A stretch of 64,000 nt of DNA from Macrotrachela quadricornifera. Taxonomy: Eukaryota > Rotifera > Eurotatoria > Philodinida > Philodinidae. Where the stretch lies: the NCBI GenBank assembly GCA_022393335.1, contig JAJEKB010021337.1:2133012-2197011 (forward strand), given 5' to 3'. Every line of letters starts with the position of its first letter. Within the stretch, counting starts at the first letter, position 1. The translations under genes and the position numbers were made by a program. This document shows, in pieces, positions 1 to 11,329 of the stretch. A model generated the notes under the pieces. That model ran no database searches. It was given only the letters and a program-made list of their open reading frames with translations, and was not told where the DNA came from.

Positions 1-1480
1 TACAAAGTTTATAAAACCCTTACTATTTAGTACCAACAAATCCCATTTTTGAAGGGCTTTCATTTGGTATAGAATTCATTATATACACGTCCCTGGAATA
101 ATAATATTTCCTATCCTATATCTTGGAGTATCAACACGACTGGCAATACCCATATGTTGTCCTCACTGAGCTCTACAAAATGGCAAATACAAGATTCCCA
201 ATGGAGTCTGACATCTGACGATTTTCCTTCACAAGTTCCAAAATTTTGGAAAGCTACTTTTCAATGTCTCAGAGTATTTTGCGAGGGCTGTATATATATA
301 CATACAAAGTCATAGTAGAAAAAAAAGCAATTGGCTAATAAGAACACCTATTTGGTTGTTAACCAATAGTACTCTTTTTCTAGTACGTCTTTGTATATAT
401 ATTGACGATGCACTTGAACTGTGCATTTACGGTAACAGCCGTTCTTCATTTAAAATAGCCGTAAAGCATCAGTTGTACAATGATCTGTTCATTTGTCTAA
501 ACATTTACATCTGTGATACCAAATCGTATAGATAGCGTCGCACATTGGAAAGATATGACAAAGAAAATGCATAGTTCTGTTTTTACTAATAATTTTCATT
601 TTGACGATCAACTTTAGAGGTGTCTATCCAAAAGCTGAGTAGAGAGGAGGGGTATTAAAGCCGTCTTAGCCACCCTTTTTCTATAACTATAGATTCAAAC
701 CTACTTCAGCACACAATAGTCGTTGTTGATTCATCATCATTAATCCAGCTTCTGCTAATTGACTTGCACCTAAATTTCCAATTCTAAACCTGTCTCTTCA
801 GCTTTTATAATATAATATTATTACCATTATCTGTCACGAGATTTTGCTGAAATTTCATGATAAACTCTAACTCGTTTTTGGTTTTATTTATCATGAAATT
901 CATAGTTACGTGATATAATGTAAGTTTCCGCATCTTTAGATAATGGTGGATAAATCATTCTAATCTAATTATGATGACAGAGATAAAGAAGTATATCAGC
1001 TATAATAACATTATACAGTGAATGTGAATCATTCTTGCTAAATTGCGATAACAATTCAATGGTGACATCTTCGAGTGCAAAACCGAACGCTCTGATAGAG
1101 GGTCGTTATTTCCAGCATATATTTTGCCGTAAAACACTTTGTCCATTTTTCAATTGTCCGATACGATCAAGTGCTAGTTTCCAATATTGTCAAGTTCTGC
1201 ATCAGTTGTTTCTGCATCTGTTCTCATAATAGTTTAAATTTCAACATTATACTAATCAAATTCTTTATCAACTTTTCAAACATTTCACTTCCTCGCAAAT
1301 GAATTTCATTTGAAAGAATAATAAAAGTAGATTTAAGATAGATACAGTATCTTTCTTATTGTACACGAAACATTTTACGATATGTTCGTGCAATAAACTT
1401 CTAAATGTTAACAAAAGTAGGCATATCACACTACAAAAATTTCGTAAGATTATTTTAGATATGAAGAAATTTCTAAAATG
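1..1480. other. AT-rich non-coding stretch
   Basis: No supportable gene is seen on either strand; the one 64-codon frame here has no family features. A perfect 14-bp inverted repeat (851-864 with 887-900, AATTTCATGATAAA and its complement) could form a hairpin. A looser inverted repeat spans about 290-400 (tatatacatacaaag against ctttgtatatata) and may be a small decayed palindromic element. Confidence 0.6.
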
Positions 1481-1489
1481 CAGACTTTA

Positions 1490-2170
1490 AATTCTTAATA
1501 AGATTTTAGAAGACTTTACTCAAGGAGAAACAGCAGAGACATCGCTCTTGAGTTCTCATAAAGTCTTAGAAGTCTCTTGAGATCTTTTGTGGTTTCGTGA
1601 AAACGCATGAGCTTCGGTAGAGTCTGATGAAGACTTTAAACAAGCGAAAATAACTGACTTTAAGACTTGTAAAAGTTTTATATTGTAAGACTTCGTCAGA
1701 GTTCATTGGAGTTCATTTTATGTTGGAAGTTATACCTGAAAGTCCCCAAAAGACTTCATCGAATTTCATGAAACTTCAAAACCGAAATCTCTGCTATTCT
1801 TCTGTACCTTAACCTATAGCTTTAAATATAAAATGAAGTCTCATGAAGTTCCGTGAAGATTGATGAAGTCTTTTAAATTCCTGTGAAGTTTCGTGAATTC
1901 TCATGAAGTCTTCTGAAGTCTCCCAAAGTTTCATAAAATCTTTAGAAGTCTCTAAAAACCTAGTGTGTCTATGGGTGAAGTCTCTTGAATTCCGCTGTTT
2001 TTCCCTTAACTTTATCAGATTTTACGAAACCTCATCAAACTATACAGTACTTCACAATCTTGAAATCTCAATTCTATTTTCACATCAGTCATTCCAAACA
2101 CCTTTGAAACTTTGAGAGGCTTCAGGGGATTCAACATGCCTCAGTAGACTTTTCAGACCTCATTAGACTT
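1490..2170. repeat. degenerate array of GAAGTCT / AGACTTC motifs
   Basis: Nearly 700 bp are built from diverged copies of short words such as TGAAGTCTCATGAAGT, GAAGTTTCGTGAA and AGACTTCA, in both orientations, with no fixed period. The frame at 1903-2115 is a by-product of the repeat. The array is followed at about 2306 by a segment that also follows a different array near 5480, so it looks like the body of a non-coding repeat element. Confidence 0.7.
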
Positions 2171-2305
2171 CACAACCAAGGTCTCAGCTGCTTCGCTTTT
2201 GATGTTAACCTGGTTTGCAGATTCTGGTACCTATGCCGAAGATTTGAGTGAGGTGTGCGTATCCAACTCAAATGTGTGAAAAGGATATAAATAGTTTTTT
2301 TTTGT

Positions 2306-2480
2306 GAAACACGATCTGAAAGAAAGTGTGGAAGTGTTTAAGGATGGAAAACTGCATCCCCTCCCCCGGACGTGACAGACATCTTTAACAAGGAAGCGTC
2401 ATATACGTGACAGACACGTTAGAAACACCTTATCACAAATGTGACAGACGCCCTTAGCAACAGCACATCATAGACCATGA
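2306..2480 (+). repeat. dispersed repeat segment, copy 1
   Basis: It begins GAAACACGATCTGAAAGAAA, goes through a C-rich stretch (CCCCTCCCCCGGACG), then shows repeats of GTGACAGAC. The first roughly 90 bp closely match the segment starting at 5487. Both copies lie immediately downstream of a degenerate short-motif array, so this is probably the conserved end of one element family. Confidence 0.65.
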
Positions 2481-2496
2481 CCGGCAGGCAAAAGAA

Positions 2497-2531
2497 CTAT
2501 CAAAGTATTTATTTACTAAATACTTTGATAG
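2497..2531. repeat. perfect 15-bp hairpin
   Basis: CTATCAAAGTATTTA (2497-2511), loop TTTAC (2512-2516), then the exact complement TAAATACTTTGATAG (2517-2531). It has no T-run like a bacterial terminator and lies next to the dispersed repeat. It may be the tip of a palindromic element. Confidence 0.7.
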
Positions 2532-3149
2532 AAAGATAGAAATTCGATTGAATTCTATTTATCGTATCGTCTCAGAAAAAAATCTTTGCACATTTGAAAT
2601 ACACAACATAAAAGATCTCTCTATATATATATATTAAATTTACTATAGAAAAAGGCAAGGTTTTCAAGTATTCTGCAGTAAACTTGTTATTCGAGTCAAA
2701 GCATAGTAAAAATGATGATTAAAGCATGTCTCATATATAACATGAGAATCATTTAAAATTCAGTTCATGATGTGGTTCATCATGGATACATGCTTTTCGA
2801 ACATAAATTGTGATCCTTCTGTCAACATCCACATAATATAACATGTTTAAATTTCAGATTACTTTCAAATTCACTTCTTTTTAAATCATTGCTTTTATTA
2901 CTGTCATGTATATGTTCTATGCTATTTAAGAGACACGATACAGTTTTTAATACCTGTCCTTTATTTGCAATTCATACTGACTATAGAAGTATATCGTACT
3001 TCCAAAAACCGATGTGTGGTACTGTTTCTATTTATTCACAATATAACAAGTTTCATCGTGTTACATATTTTTAATCCTGCAGAGATTGCGCTGAAAGCTT
3101 TTAGCAAATAAGAGCATGATGTTTCTAATTTTCTTATTTCAATATTTAG

Positions 3150-3364
3150 AAGAACTCGAAATTCTGAACTATTTGATACATATAATCGAGACACAGATCT
3201 ATGGAGCTGAGATAGCATCGCAAGAAACACAATGCAGAAATCAAGAGTTGGTCGCACTCAAGCATGAATTCGAGCAAGCAATCAAATCCACTTCGGTTTG
3301 TATGCTGAAAACTGTCACCGCACAAGCCCATGAGAAAAGTGAATTTGAACGCGGTTTAGCATAG
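3150..3364 (+). CDS. possible upstream exon of the coiled-coil gene
   Basis: An open frame follows a plausible acceptor (TTTCAATATTTAG at about 3149) and encodes a charged, helical-looking stretch beginning EELEILNYLIHIIETQ and reaching a stop at 3362-3364. A phase-0 donor (TCG|GTTTGT at about 3297) could join it in frame to the exon at 4817. If so, the fold-back element at 3527-4419 lies in the intron. No start codon or family match is seen, so membership in the gene is uncertain. A poly-C run follows at 3365. Confidence 0.35.
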
Positions 3365-3526
3365 CCCCCCCCCCCCCCCCCTACTATATAAACGAACGCA
3401 TAATACCTTTTCATTGGTTTTGCTTCTATACCCTATCGTCTCTTGATATGCTGCCAAACCAAAAGCAATCGGCCAAAATTTCAAATGAAGCTAAATAAAA
3501 AAATAAGAACTTCTATAAACTGGTAG

Positions 3527-4419
3527 TCTCGTGTCTTTCGTATTTCTTGGTTTGCGAAGCAGAAATAGGAAACAAAATTTTTCTTTTTTCACCAGTGCAT
3601 AGTCCTTACTTCGAACTACTTAGATTTCTTATAAAATGAGCAATTTTATCTATTATCTCGAAATATAGGAACGTTCCTCATGAAAATGTCTGCTTTTCCA
3701 ATATGTTCGTTGTTCGCTTTTTTCTTGACATCAGAGTGGTATTATTTGCACACCACTACAATGAGCAACGCGAGTTCTATCTATTAACATGATATTTCAA
3801 TGAAGAGAGATATTTTTCACAATATAAACCGTTTCAAAAAAAATTGAATTCTTGACAATGCTTAGTACCGCAGTGGAAGTAAAACATTACAATGGATATT
3901 TTATCAAAATTAATCTCCAAATATATTGCAAGAAAGACTGTCAAAAATCTGCGCAAAATAAAGTGTTCAAAAAGTTTTTTACTACTAAAATTCAAAGCCA
4001 AGAGAGAAGTACTACATTTGAATACTGATGTTATATGTAGTCTTTGAATGAATAATTGTGGTATTTTACTTGCATTGTGATATTAAGCATGTTAAGAGTT
4101 CGATTTGTTCTGAAATAGTTTACATTGTGAAATTATCTCTCTACATTAAAATATCATGTTAATAGATAGAATTCACGTTTCTCGTTGTATTGGCGTGCAA
4201 ATAATATAATTCTGATGCAAAGAAAATGTGCAACGAACATATTGGAAAACCAAACATTTTCATAAGAAACGTTTTCATATTTTGGAGATGATAAACAAAA
4301 TTCTTTATTCTTATGGGGACCTAGTTCGAAATAGGAACTATGTACTAGTGAAAAAAGAAAAATTTTGTTTTTTGTATCTGTCCCGCAAACCTTGAAGTAC
4401 GAACAGACACAAGGAGAGT
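3527..4419. mobile_element. fold-back element with ~300-bp inverted arms
   Basis: The sequence at about 3527-3830 reappears inverted at about 4125-4419. Matching landmarks are TTTGCGAAGCAGAAATAGG against CTGTCCCGCAAA, CAATATGTTCGTTG against CAACGAACATATTGG, and TATCTATTAACATGATATTT against AAATATCATGTTAATAGATA. The central 290 bp hold no coding potential. The arms differ by about 15-20 percent, so the insertion is not recent. No clean target-site duplication is visible. It lies upstream of the first clear exon of the coiled-coil gene, perhaps in an intron. Confidence 0.8.
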
Positions 4420-4816
4420 CATTTTAAAGTAATTGTGCATACAAAGCTGCGATAAAATGTCTGAAGTATTATATGATCATATTATAAACATTATTTTTTT
4501 TTGGTCTCTTTCATATTTATAGTGTGAAACAATTTCTCAGTCAACCCGTTAAAGTAGAGTACAATAAAATTATTAATTATTTCGAACAGATGTAGTCGAA
4601 CTGCAGCAGATTGCTCAAAACGTATGACCATCCACTAAATATGTTGTTTAACATCAGCAGACTATAAAAAAATGCAGTTTTCGGACATTTCCTACTTTTC
4701 TCAATAAAATATAGGTGAAATAGGAATTTTAATCAAAATATAGGACAATATAAAGGTTTTTCAAAAATGTAGGTATTATACTATGGAGATATAAATGTAA
4801 TTTTCTTAATTTATAG

Positions 4817-6335
4817 GTGGCAGGTTCCGATCCAGAAACTGAAATCGGTCATTATGAAAGTATCTTGTTCTCTCTAATGGAATGTGTTAGTAGAAACCAG
4901 TATGATGAACAGGCTACAAAGAAAGTTAGAGACGATTTGAGTAGTTGCTTCATTGATTGTAAGAGCAAATATGAAAGCGCCAAGGCAAAACTTGAACAGT
5001 ACAAAAAAGCTCTTCCAGAAAAATTCTCAAAAATCCAGAAACAGATTGATCTGTATCAGGAACAACTAATAGATGTTAACAAGAAAGAAGCTGATGTCAA
5101 TAGCAAAGTTGGACACCACGGAGGTAGTCTCATTCAGTGCTTGGTTGCAATTCGAACGTTTACAAGAAGCCTCAGAAATGGAGCTACTGCATATTCACCG
5201 ATTATTTCCATCCTTCGTGGTAAGTAAGCTGGATTTGTTTTTGCAACTTATTCACTCTTAAAGATTTCCGTGATGTAAGAAACTGGCCGAAAAGATTTCC
5301 GAACTTTCGAAAACCTTTTGAGAGTTTTGGAAGGTAAAAAACGGACTTCCGAACTATTCGGAAACTCTTAAACACCTTCTGATAATAACAAATTCGGAAA
5401 CCGACAAGAGTTTCCGATATTCAGAGACAGATCAGTTACTCGAAAACTTTTTGAGGGTTTCCAAATAGCTCGAAAACTCATTTTGAGAAATACGATCTGA
5501 AAGAGAGTGTGAAAGTGTTTACGGGTAGACATTTAAACCTTCTCTCCCCTTCCCAACAGACGGGACAGACATTAGAGCAAGATTCACCCGCCCCCCCGCC
5601 ACCCCCCCCCCCCCCCCCCCCCCCCCCCCGTGACACACCGAGACCGACGGGCTAGGGTAGTGTCATAGATCGTCACGGATAAAATACTATAATTCGTCAT
5701 AGATCGAGATACATGGCATTTTGAGGCTGTTATACAACATGAAAGATGCAGTCCAGAGCCTGTCACGTATGGAGGCATGCGTCTTCAAGGACTATCGGAG
5801 GTCATGTACAAACTAAATCTAGTTAAAATATCTTTGGAGTATTTCTTTGTTCAAATTCGATGTTGCAAATTAAGGAATAATAATCAAGTATATACGAATA
5901 TACATCAAACACGGCTTTGAAGTAATTAGTAAGAATAGATACATCGCGTTTCACATTTTTAATCCTGTCAAGGGTTGCACTAACAACGTTTTTACCCTCT
6001 AAACACTGAAATGATTTTCGAGCTGGTTTTCGAGAAAAAATTGGGCTCCCAAAAGCTCGGAAACATTTTTGATCAGTTTCATGCAATACGGAAATTTTTA
6101 AAAGTATTGTACTATGTCGGCTGAATGTGTCCTGTAAATTGTTTCTGCTATTTAAGCCGCGAAAGCATCCGTCAGCACAGCAATTGCTCTGCTTCAGAGT
6201 CCAGAGCCTGCTAATATTATCGTTGCTGGAAACTGCCTGTTACATGAAGCTAAATTTCTTTCAAAGTATTATTCTGTTGCAAGTCAATCTATAGAATCTT
6301 CTGCAGAATACAACGCGCTGGCTAACGCAATTTAG
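4817..6335 (+). CDS. unknown protein, two 3' exons (coiled coil)
   Basis: Exon 4817-5219 follows an acceptor (AATTTATAG) and ends at a consensus donor (GTAAGT at 5220). Exon 6157-6335 follows TTTAAG and ends in TAG. The first exon ends with one base of a codon and the second supplies two, so the junction keeps frame. The product has acidic and charged helical stretches (SKYESAKAKLEQYKKALPEK, KIQKQIDLYQEQLIDVNKKE) typical of a coiled coil, then a small-residue-rich tail with NAEYNALANAI-like character. No domain family is recognised. The 5' end is unresolved; an exon near 3150 is a candidate. The intron (5220-6156) contains a degenerate array and a dispersed repeat. Possibly a structural or adaptor protein, but no function is claimed. 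Confidence 0.6.
5260..5480. repeat. degenerate array of TTCCGAA / GAAAACTC motifs
   Basis: About 220 bp of diverged short words (TTTCCGAACTTTCGAAAAC, GGAAACTCTTAAAC, CGAAAACTTTTTGAGGGTTT) in both orientations, inside the intron of the coiled-coil gene. It resembles in architecture, but not in motif, the GAAGTCT array at 1490-2170. Confidence 0.65.
5487..5640 (+). repeat. dispersed repeat segment, copy 2, with poly-C tract
   Basis: Starts GAAATACGATCTGAAAGAGA and parallels the segment at 2306, including the later GGGACAGACATTAGAGC. It contains a C-rich run whose longest uninterrupted stretch is 28 C (5602-5629). That run is likely length-unstable and error-prone in assembly. Confidence 0.65.
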
Positions 6336-7221
6336 TTCGAAGCTATTAAAGCAAGTCAGACAATACATTAATTGGAAGATAAATGGACCTGTCTGGTAAC
6401 AAATAGATAAGTTTACTTTCCTGATCTAACTTGCTTTTTAGTACTGAATCAAGTCACAAAATTTTCAAATTTAGAAATGTGCTTAATAAGATAATAAATG
6501 AAAACGCAGGTTTAATTGTTGTTGACGCACTTTGTGTTATTTATTTAAAAATATAACATTCATGAGGACTTTGTATAAATGTTTAACTCTTTGAGCCCCG
6601 AATTTTTCTGCTAAAGGAAAATTTAATGAAATTTAGTATAAACTATCTAAATGACATTAAGACGCACATAGATAAACTAGCGATGTCTTGTCTATACTAC
6701 ACAGGTGCTTTTTTCTGTACAGTATTTGCATTTTAACCTTTGTCCAATAATAGACAATTGGACACTTTGCATTATATATATACAGATAGATCTTATGGCT
6801 TTGAAAATAAAAAGTTTATTAAGGAAAAAATGGAATCTATATTAAATAATGATGAAAAGAAAAAAGTGTAGAAAGGTTTGAATTCTGTCAAAACATCAAA
6901 TGGATGTAGATTATTAATTCCTATTTATCGAAAATCAAACATACATACACCTATGTCCAGATAACCATGCAAGGTGTGGAGGTATGGATTATGTCTATCA
7001 CACTTATCGCTTACCATCACCTCCACTTACCAGGTAATTGATAAGTGTTTCGATGATCAAAAAAATTTGCAATATAACATTGATAAATGATTTTTTTAAC
7101 TATTGATTATTTCTTCTTGCGAGGTAATCCGAGATGGCGAAGTATTCGAAATACTCGTAGTCGAATACTCCAGAGAGAAAAATTTTAGAAGAATTTGTTT
7201 CTTTATTTGATAAAGCTACTG
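6336..7221. other. intergenic, no gene seen
   Basis: AT-rich sequence between the coiled-coil gene and the Tc1-like element. There is a loose inverted repeat around 6975-7045 (GTGGAGGTATGG region against CATCACCTCCAC). No open frame carries recognisable features. Confidence 0.5.
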
Positions 7222-7223
7222 TA

Positions 7224-8191
7224 CCGGGTGTTCCAAAAGTTTTGCAACATTTTGTATTTTGCATATATCTCGGCATAAGTAAATAATAGAACCTTGATTT
7301 TTTTTAAAAGATGCGGCTTGAAAAGCTCTACAAAAATGGTAATAATAAACTCTAATTGACTCGCATCAATGGTCTCTTCCGTATTCGAAAAAGTAGATCT
7401 ATATGTCAGTGGTTTGTCCCACTGCTATATTTACACCATTTAATAAAGTTTTACGATAGTTTGAAAAGTCTTTACTTACTATTGCTTATTGAGATAATAG
7501 ATTCATTTTATATAAATAAAGTGCGCATTAGTGCCCTCTATTACTCTAGTTGGACAATATTTTTTTACTTTGTTTCACTTGATTTTGAAATGGTGAAAAG
7601 TCACAATTTACGAGATGTAGCTTTGGCTTATTATAAGAATGGAAAAAAGCTCCAGAAATTGCGAACGCATTGGTAAATAAGTTTCATCGAAGTACTATTC
7701 ATCGTTGGTTACGTCAGTATAAAAAATCTGGATCAATTAATGTTAAACCATAATCAAGATGACGAAGAATTGGTCGTACAAAAAACCTCACCAACCAGGT
7801 GAAAAAAAGACTTGATTCTAACATTTGTCGAAAAAATTTACAAAAAATGGCTACAGATTTTAAAAGTAGTATTTCAACAATAAACGAGTGCTCAATATTG
7901 ATTTAAATAACAGCTGTTATCGAAAAGTTAATGTTCAAAAGCGGAAGGAAGAGCAAAAACCAATACGAAAAATCTGTTATCTATACAGCAGTGGGACAAA
8001 TCACTGACATATAGATCTACCTTTTCGAATATGGAAAAGACCATTGATGCGAGTCAATTAGAGTTTATTATTACCATTTTTGTAGAGCTTTTCAAGGTGC
8101 ATCTTATAAGAAAAAGATCAAGATTGTATCATTTACTTATGCTGAAATATATGTAAAATACAAAATGTTACAAAACTGTTGGAACACCCGG
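7224..8191 (+). mobile_element. Tc1/mariner-like element, internally deleted
   Basis: Inverted ends CCGGGTGTTCCAAAAGTTTT and the matching GGAACACCCGG are flanked by TA on both sides (7222-7223 and 8192-8193), the target duplication of Tc1/mariner elements. The inverted arms are long (about 210 bp), reaching the shared block around 7390-7440 and 7985-8030 (ATATAGATCTAC, GTGGGACAAA). Each arm contains a copy of the dispersed GATGCGGCTTGAAAAGCTCTAC-type motif found in three other elements of this window. Only a DNA-binding remnant of the transposase remains, so the copy is non-autonomous. Confidence 0.85.
7590..7990 (+). pseudogene. Tc1-like transposase remnant (HTH part only)
   Basis: From ATG at about 7590 the frames read MVKSHNLRDVALAYYKNGKK, then after a frameshift APEIANALVNKFHRSTIHRW and LRQYKKSGSIN, then, past stops, a KRLDSNICRKNLQKMATDFK segment. 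This is the paired helix-turn-helix DNA-binding region typical of Tc1/IS630-type transposases. The catalytic DDE domain is absent, the frame is broken several times, and the right arm of the element begins directly after it. Confidence 0.7.
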
Positions 8192-8767
8192 TATATGAAT
8201 AATTGTAACATGTTTTGTTGATTTTTAATAAAACTAGTCCGAGAAATTTTTGAATGCACCGTGTAGATATTATTATAGTTCAGAGAGTTAATTTAATCAA
8301 GTAATAAAACGTAAATGATTATTATATAATAGTATTGATTTAAGTTCTGTTTTACATATGAATTTTTGGTTGAATCCGATGTTGTCTTTGAAAAAATAAA
8401 GACCGAATATTATTACGAAAAACCTTTAATACAATAATATATGTATAAAATGAAAAACAATGTATACTAAAACCAAATAATATCAAAATATTTGTTACCA
8501 AATCTTCTTGAGCCATTCTAATTGAATTTTTTGGTATATCTTTCGTATAAAATAAATAAATTCGTCTTATAACATACGCTACTGTTGGTAAAAGAACAAA
8601 CACTATTTGTACAAATAATATACGAGTTAAAGAATGTTCTATAGATGAATATCGTCTTAGTTGATTCCTAACATTCCACCATGTAAGAAATGATGAAATA
8701 AATAAAATAATCATTGGAACTGAGCTATATATGATAAGAGCATTATAAGCATTGTATGTTGCAGCTA

Positions 8768-9813
8768 CCCAGGTCAAACAATCCGGCAAGGAACCTGCCG
8801 GTTCCGCGGTACTACGGAGTTTTCACGGAAGCAGTATTCCGGTCGGATTTTCTTGGATTTTTCCGCTTTCTTTCCGCCAATATCCTACCGTAAACGCGGG
8901 GGGAATTTACTGGTAAAATTTTCGAAACTTTCCTTTCCAAATCCTTATCCAGGATCCGCAAAGGAAACTTCCGGATTCCACCTGACTTTATGCGGATTTC
9001 TCGTTCAGGTTCCGAAATCCTTCCTGCCACCGTTTCCCATATAATTCCGTTCCATTTCGATCCAAAACTCGACCCCAAGACAAAGAATCTGAGAAAGAAA
9101 CGGCAGGAAAATTTCGCTCAATTTCCAATATGATCCGACAATCGGGTTTAATATGCGTAGGTGGATTAGATAGACGTCCGCCGATACGATGTGCGTAGGC
9201 GGGTACATGCATATATATAGGGGTGTCATTTCAGTTAAACAGTCATTTGGTAGTTAAACACTTCACAAGTAAGTTGACCAAAGAAGACTTGCAAAGGTAA
9301 GCTGAAATCTAATCTTGAGATTGAGAATTCAGGTTTTGATCATCATACACATCATTAATACTCAACTAATTAGTAATTGACTAATTATTGGTTGACTAAT
9401 TAGTACTCGACTAATTAGTACTCATCTTATGAGTACTCAACTAATTAGTACTCATCGTATTAGTACTCAAATGGGAGGGAAATACGCGGGAACCGGTGAG
9501 AACTCGCTGGGAAGTGACTCGATTCCTTCCGGTTCCTTTTGGATCCGGAAGCGGGAATTTTCGACCTCCGATATTCCGCGGTGGATCCAGTAAGGATCCG
9601 GCGATTTTCCATGTTAATCCTGTGAACGTATTTCGCCGGCCATATCGGGAAACGATCCGGTGATTTCCGTGCAGGAATACTGCTTCCTTTTCCATAGTTT
9701 TTTCCCGTGGGTTCGTGAAGGAAGTGCACGGGAAACCGCTGGAATGTGCTGGAAAAGTGTGTTGCTCCTCCAGGTTCCGGAACGGATCCGGAAGCCGGAA
9801 AGTTCGACCTGGG
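8768..9813. mobile_element. TA-flanked element with CCGGATCCGG-type arrays, inside the 7TM gene
   Basis: Ends are CCCAGGTCAAAC and GTTCGACCTGGG, each next to TA (8766-8767, 9814-9815). The interior is packed with diverged copies of CCGGATCC, TTCCGG and GGAAAC words and is far more GC-rich than the flanks. A separate array of ACTCAACTAATTAGT and ACTCATCTTATGAGT words sits at 9355-9475. No transposase is present; the frames across it are products of the arrays. Termini and target site suggest mobilisation by a Tc1/mariner-type transposase in trans. Confidence 0.85.
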
Positions 9814-10124
9814 TATTGGATTAATTATATCACATATTGTCATATTAATAAAATTAGTCACATGAGTATAATAAATTAAACTCGGAATCATTAATCCAAT
9901 TGAACAAATAATTATAAATAAACTAATAAATAATGCTCGTTGTCTTGTTATCCATTGATGATATCGAATATTACATGTTATTAAATATTGATTTATAGAT
10001 GCAACACATAGACCATATACAGCTACAGTTGCAGTACCAACTCCAATAAACCATCGTAATTTACAAAGAATAATATAATTAACAAGTGGATCATATCCAG
10101 TTATTCGATATATTAATTGAGGTA

Positions 10125-11109
10125 ACGGGTGTCCCATAATGAATGGCCCCCTCGGTATTTTGCATCTTTCTCCCTTATTTTCCCTCATAGAAAAAAAAGT
10201 TTTTTTATCAAAAGATTCCTCGTGAAATTCTCTACAAAACATATATATTTTTATTATCCTACATAATCTCCATTATTTTGTGACATACGACACAATCGTT
10301 TTGTCCAATAAATACAACTTTCAAAGACAACATTTGTGTGAATCTTTTTTACAGCACATTTTAATTCTTCGATTATTGTTACTTTGAATATCATACTATT
10401 CAAAAAACAAAATATACCACAAGATGCAGCGTGAAACGTTCTACAATCTACAAACGAAAGTTCATTTCAATTGAATACTTTTTGTTTTCAAAAAAAACAA
10501 AACTCTGTGTGACCAAGATTTGTCGCTGCGAAAATCGATCGTACAGAATTTAGAGTTTTTTTGAACATAAGAAGTATAGGAATGAAATTAACTGTAATTT
10601 ATAAACTGTAGAGCTTTTCACGCTGCATCTTGTGGTATATTTTGTTTTCTTTAAAGAAAACGTATTCGGTGATAAAAAGATAAAATAAGAAAAAGGAATT
10701 CTCGTGTGTGTAACACAATGATTTTTTCACAACGGCACAAATCTTGGTCACACAGAGTTTTGTTTTTTTTGAGAACAAAAAGTATTCAATTGAAATGAAC
10801 TTTCGTTTGTAGATTGTAGAGCTTTTCACGCTGCATCTCGTGGTATGTCTTGCTTTTTGAATAGTGTGACATTCAAAGCAATAATGATCAAAGATTTAAA
10901 CGGTTGTGTTTGAAAGTTGTAATTCTTGGACAAATCGATTGTATCGTATGTCACAAAATAATGGAGATTATGTAAGATAATAAAAATGGTCACGTTTTGT
11001 AGAGAATTTCACGAGGAATCTTTTGATAAAAAAACTTTTTTTTCTATGAGGGAAAATAAGGGAGAAAGATGCAAAATATTGAGGGGGCCATTCATTATGG
11101 GACACCCGT
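10125..11109. mobile_element. 985-bp near-palindromic TA-flanked element, inside the 7TM gene
   Basis: Ends ACGGGTGTCCCATAATGAAT and its complement ATTCATTATGGGACACCCGT are flanked by TA (10123-10124, 11110-11111). At least the outer 300 bp of the two arms match closely, and the inner part pairs again (CAATTGAATACTTTTTGTTT against its complement). Three copies of the motif CACAAGATGCAGCGTGAAA... lie at about 10418, 10606 and 10811. The high arm identity suggests a fairly recent insertion or maintained symmetry. No coding capacity is seen. Confidence 0.9.
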
Positions 11110-11329
11110 TAATAAACCAGTTAGAAGAGTTATTTCACTTCCAATAAATGAACATAATAAAAATATTGAAGTTGAAACTTTTTTAAATTGAGGAAGATAA
11201 ATAAAGGCTAATATATTCATTGAATTCCCTATTATACCAAATATAAAAATAAATGAACCACCAAATGCCAAAATAATTCGAGATATTAAATAAATACGAG
11301 CTACTTCTTCTGATATATTCGACATTTTA

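Larger units (their letters stand above)
8352..11325 (-). pseudogene. rhodopsin-like 7TM receptor gene split by two elements
   Basis: Three blocks on the minus strand form one receptor. Block 1 (11325-11110) has the N terminus and TM1-TM2 (MSNISEEVARIY, GIIGNSMNILAFIYLPQFK). Block 2 (10124-9814) has TM3-TM4, with SINQYLITCNIRYHQW at the usual DRY position. Block 3 (8767-8352) has TM5-TM7, with YIIVLKVFRNN after TM7. A 985-bp element at 10125-11109 separates blocks 1 and 2; a 1046-bp element at 8768-9813 separates blocks 2 and 3. Both have TA on each side. Removing each element with one TA leaves 939 nt, 313 codons including the stop, with no other lesion. Short FMRFamide-receptor-like peptide GPCRs of this size are common in rotifers (family knowledge). 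As assembled the gene cannot encode a full receptor unless the inserts are removed or absent from another allele. Confidence 0.85.

Noticed and set aside
5584..5778. Glycine-rich frame on the minus strand
   Set aside because: It is the translation of the poly-C tract and flanks; no real protein features.
8812..9695. Several overlapping frames in the GC-rich insert, both strands
   Set aside because: They arise from the CCGGATCC-type array; no domain, no consistent codon use, frames open on both strands at once.
10125..11109. The two inserts in the 7TM gene as spliceosomal introns
   Set aside because: No GT...AG pair coincides with the element borders in the gene's orientation; the borders are TA and inverted ends instead.
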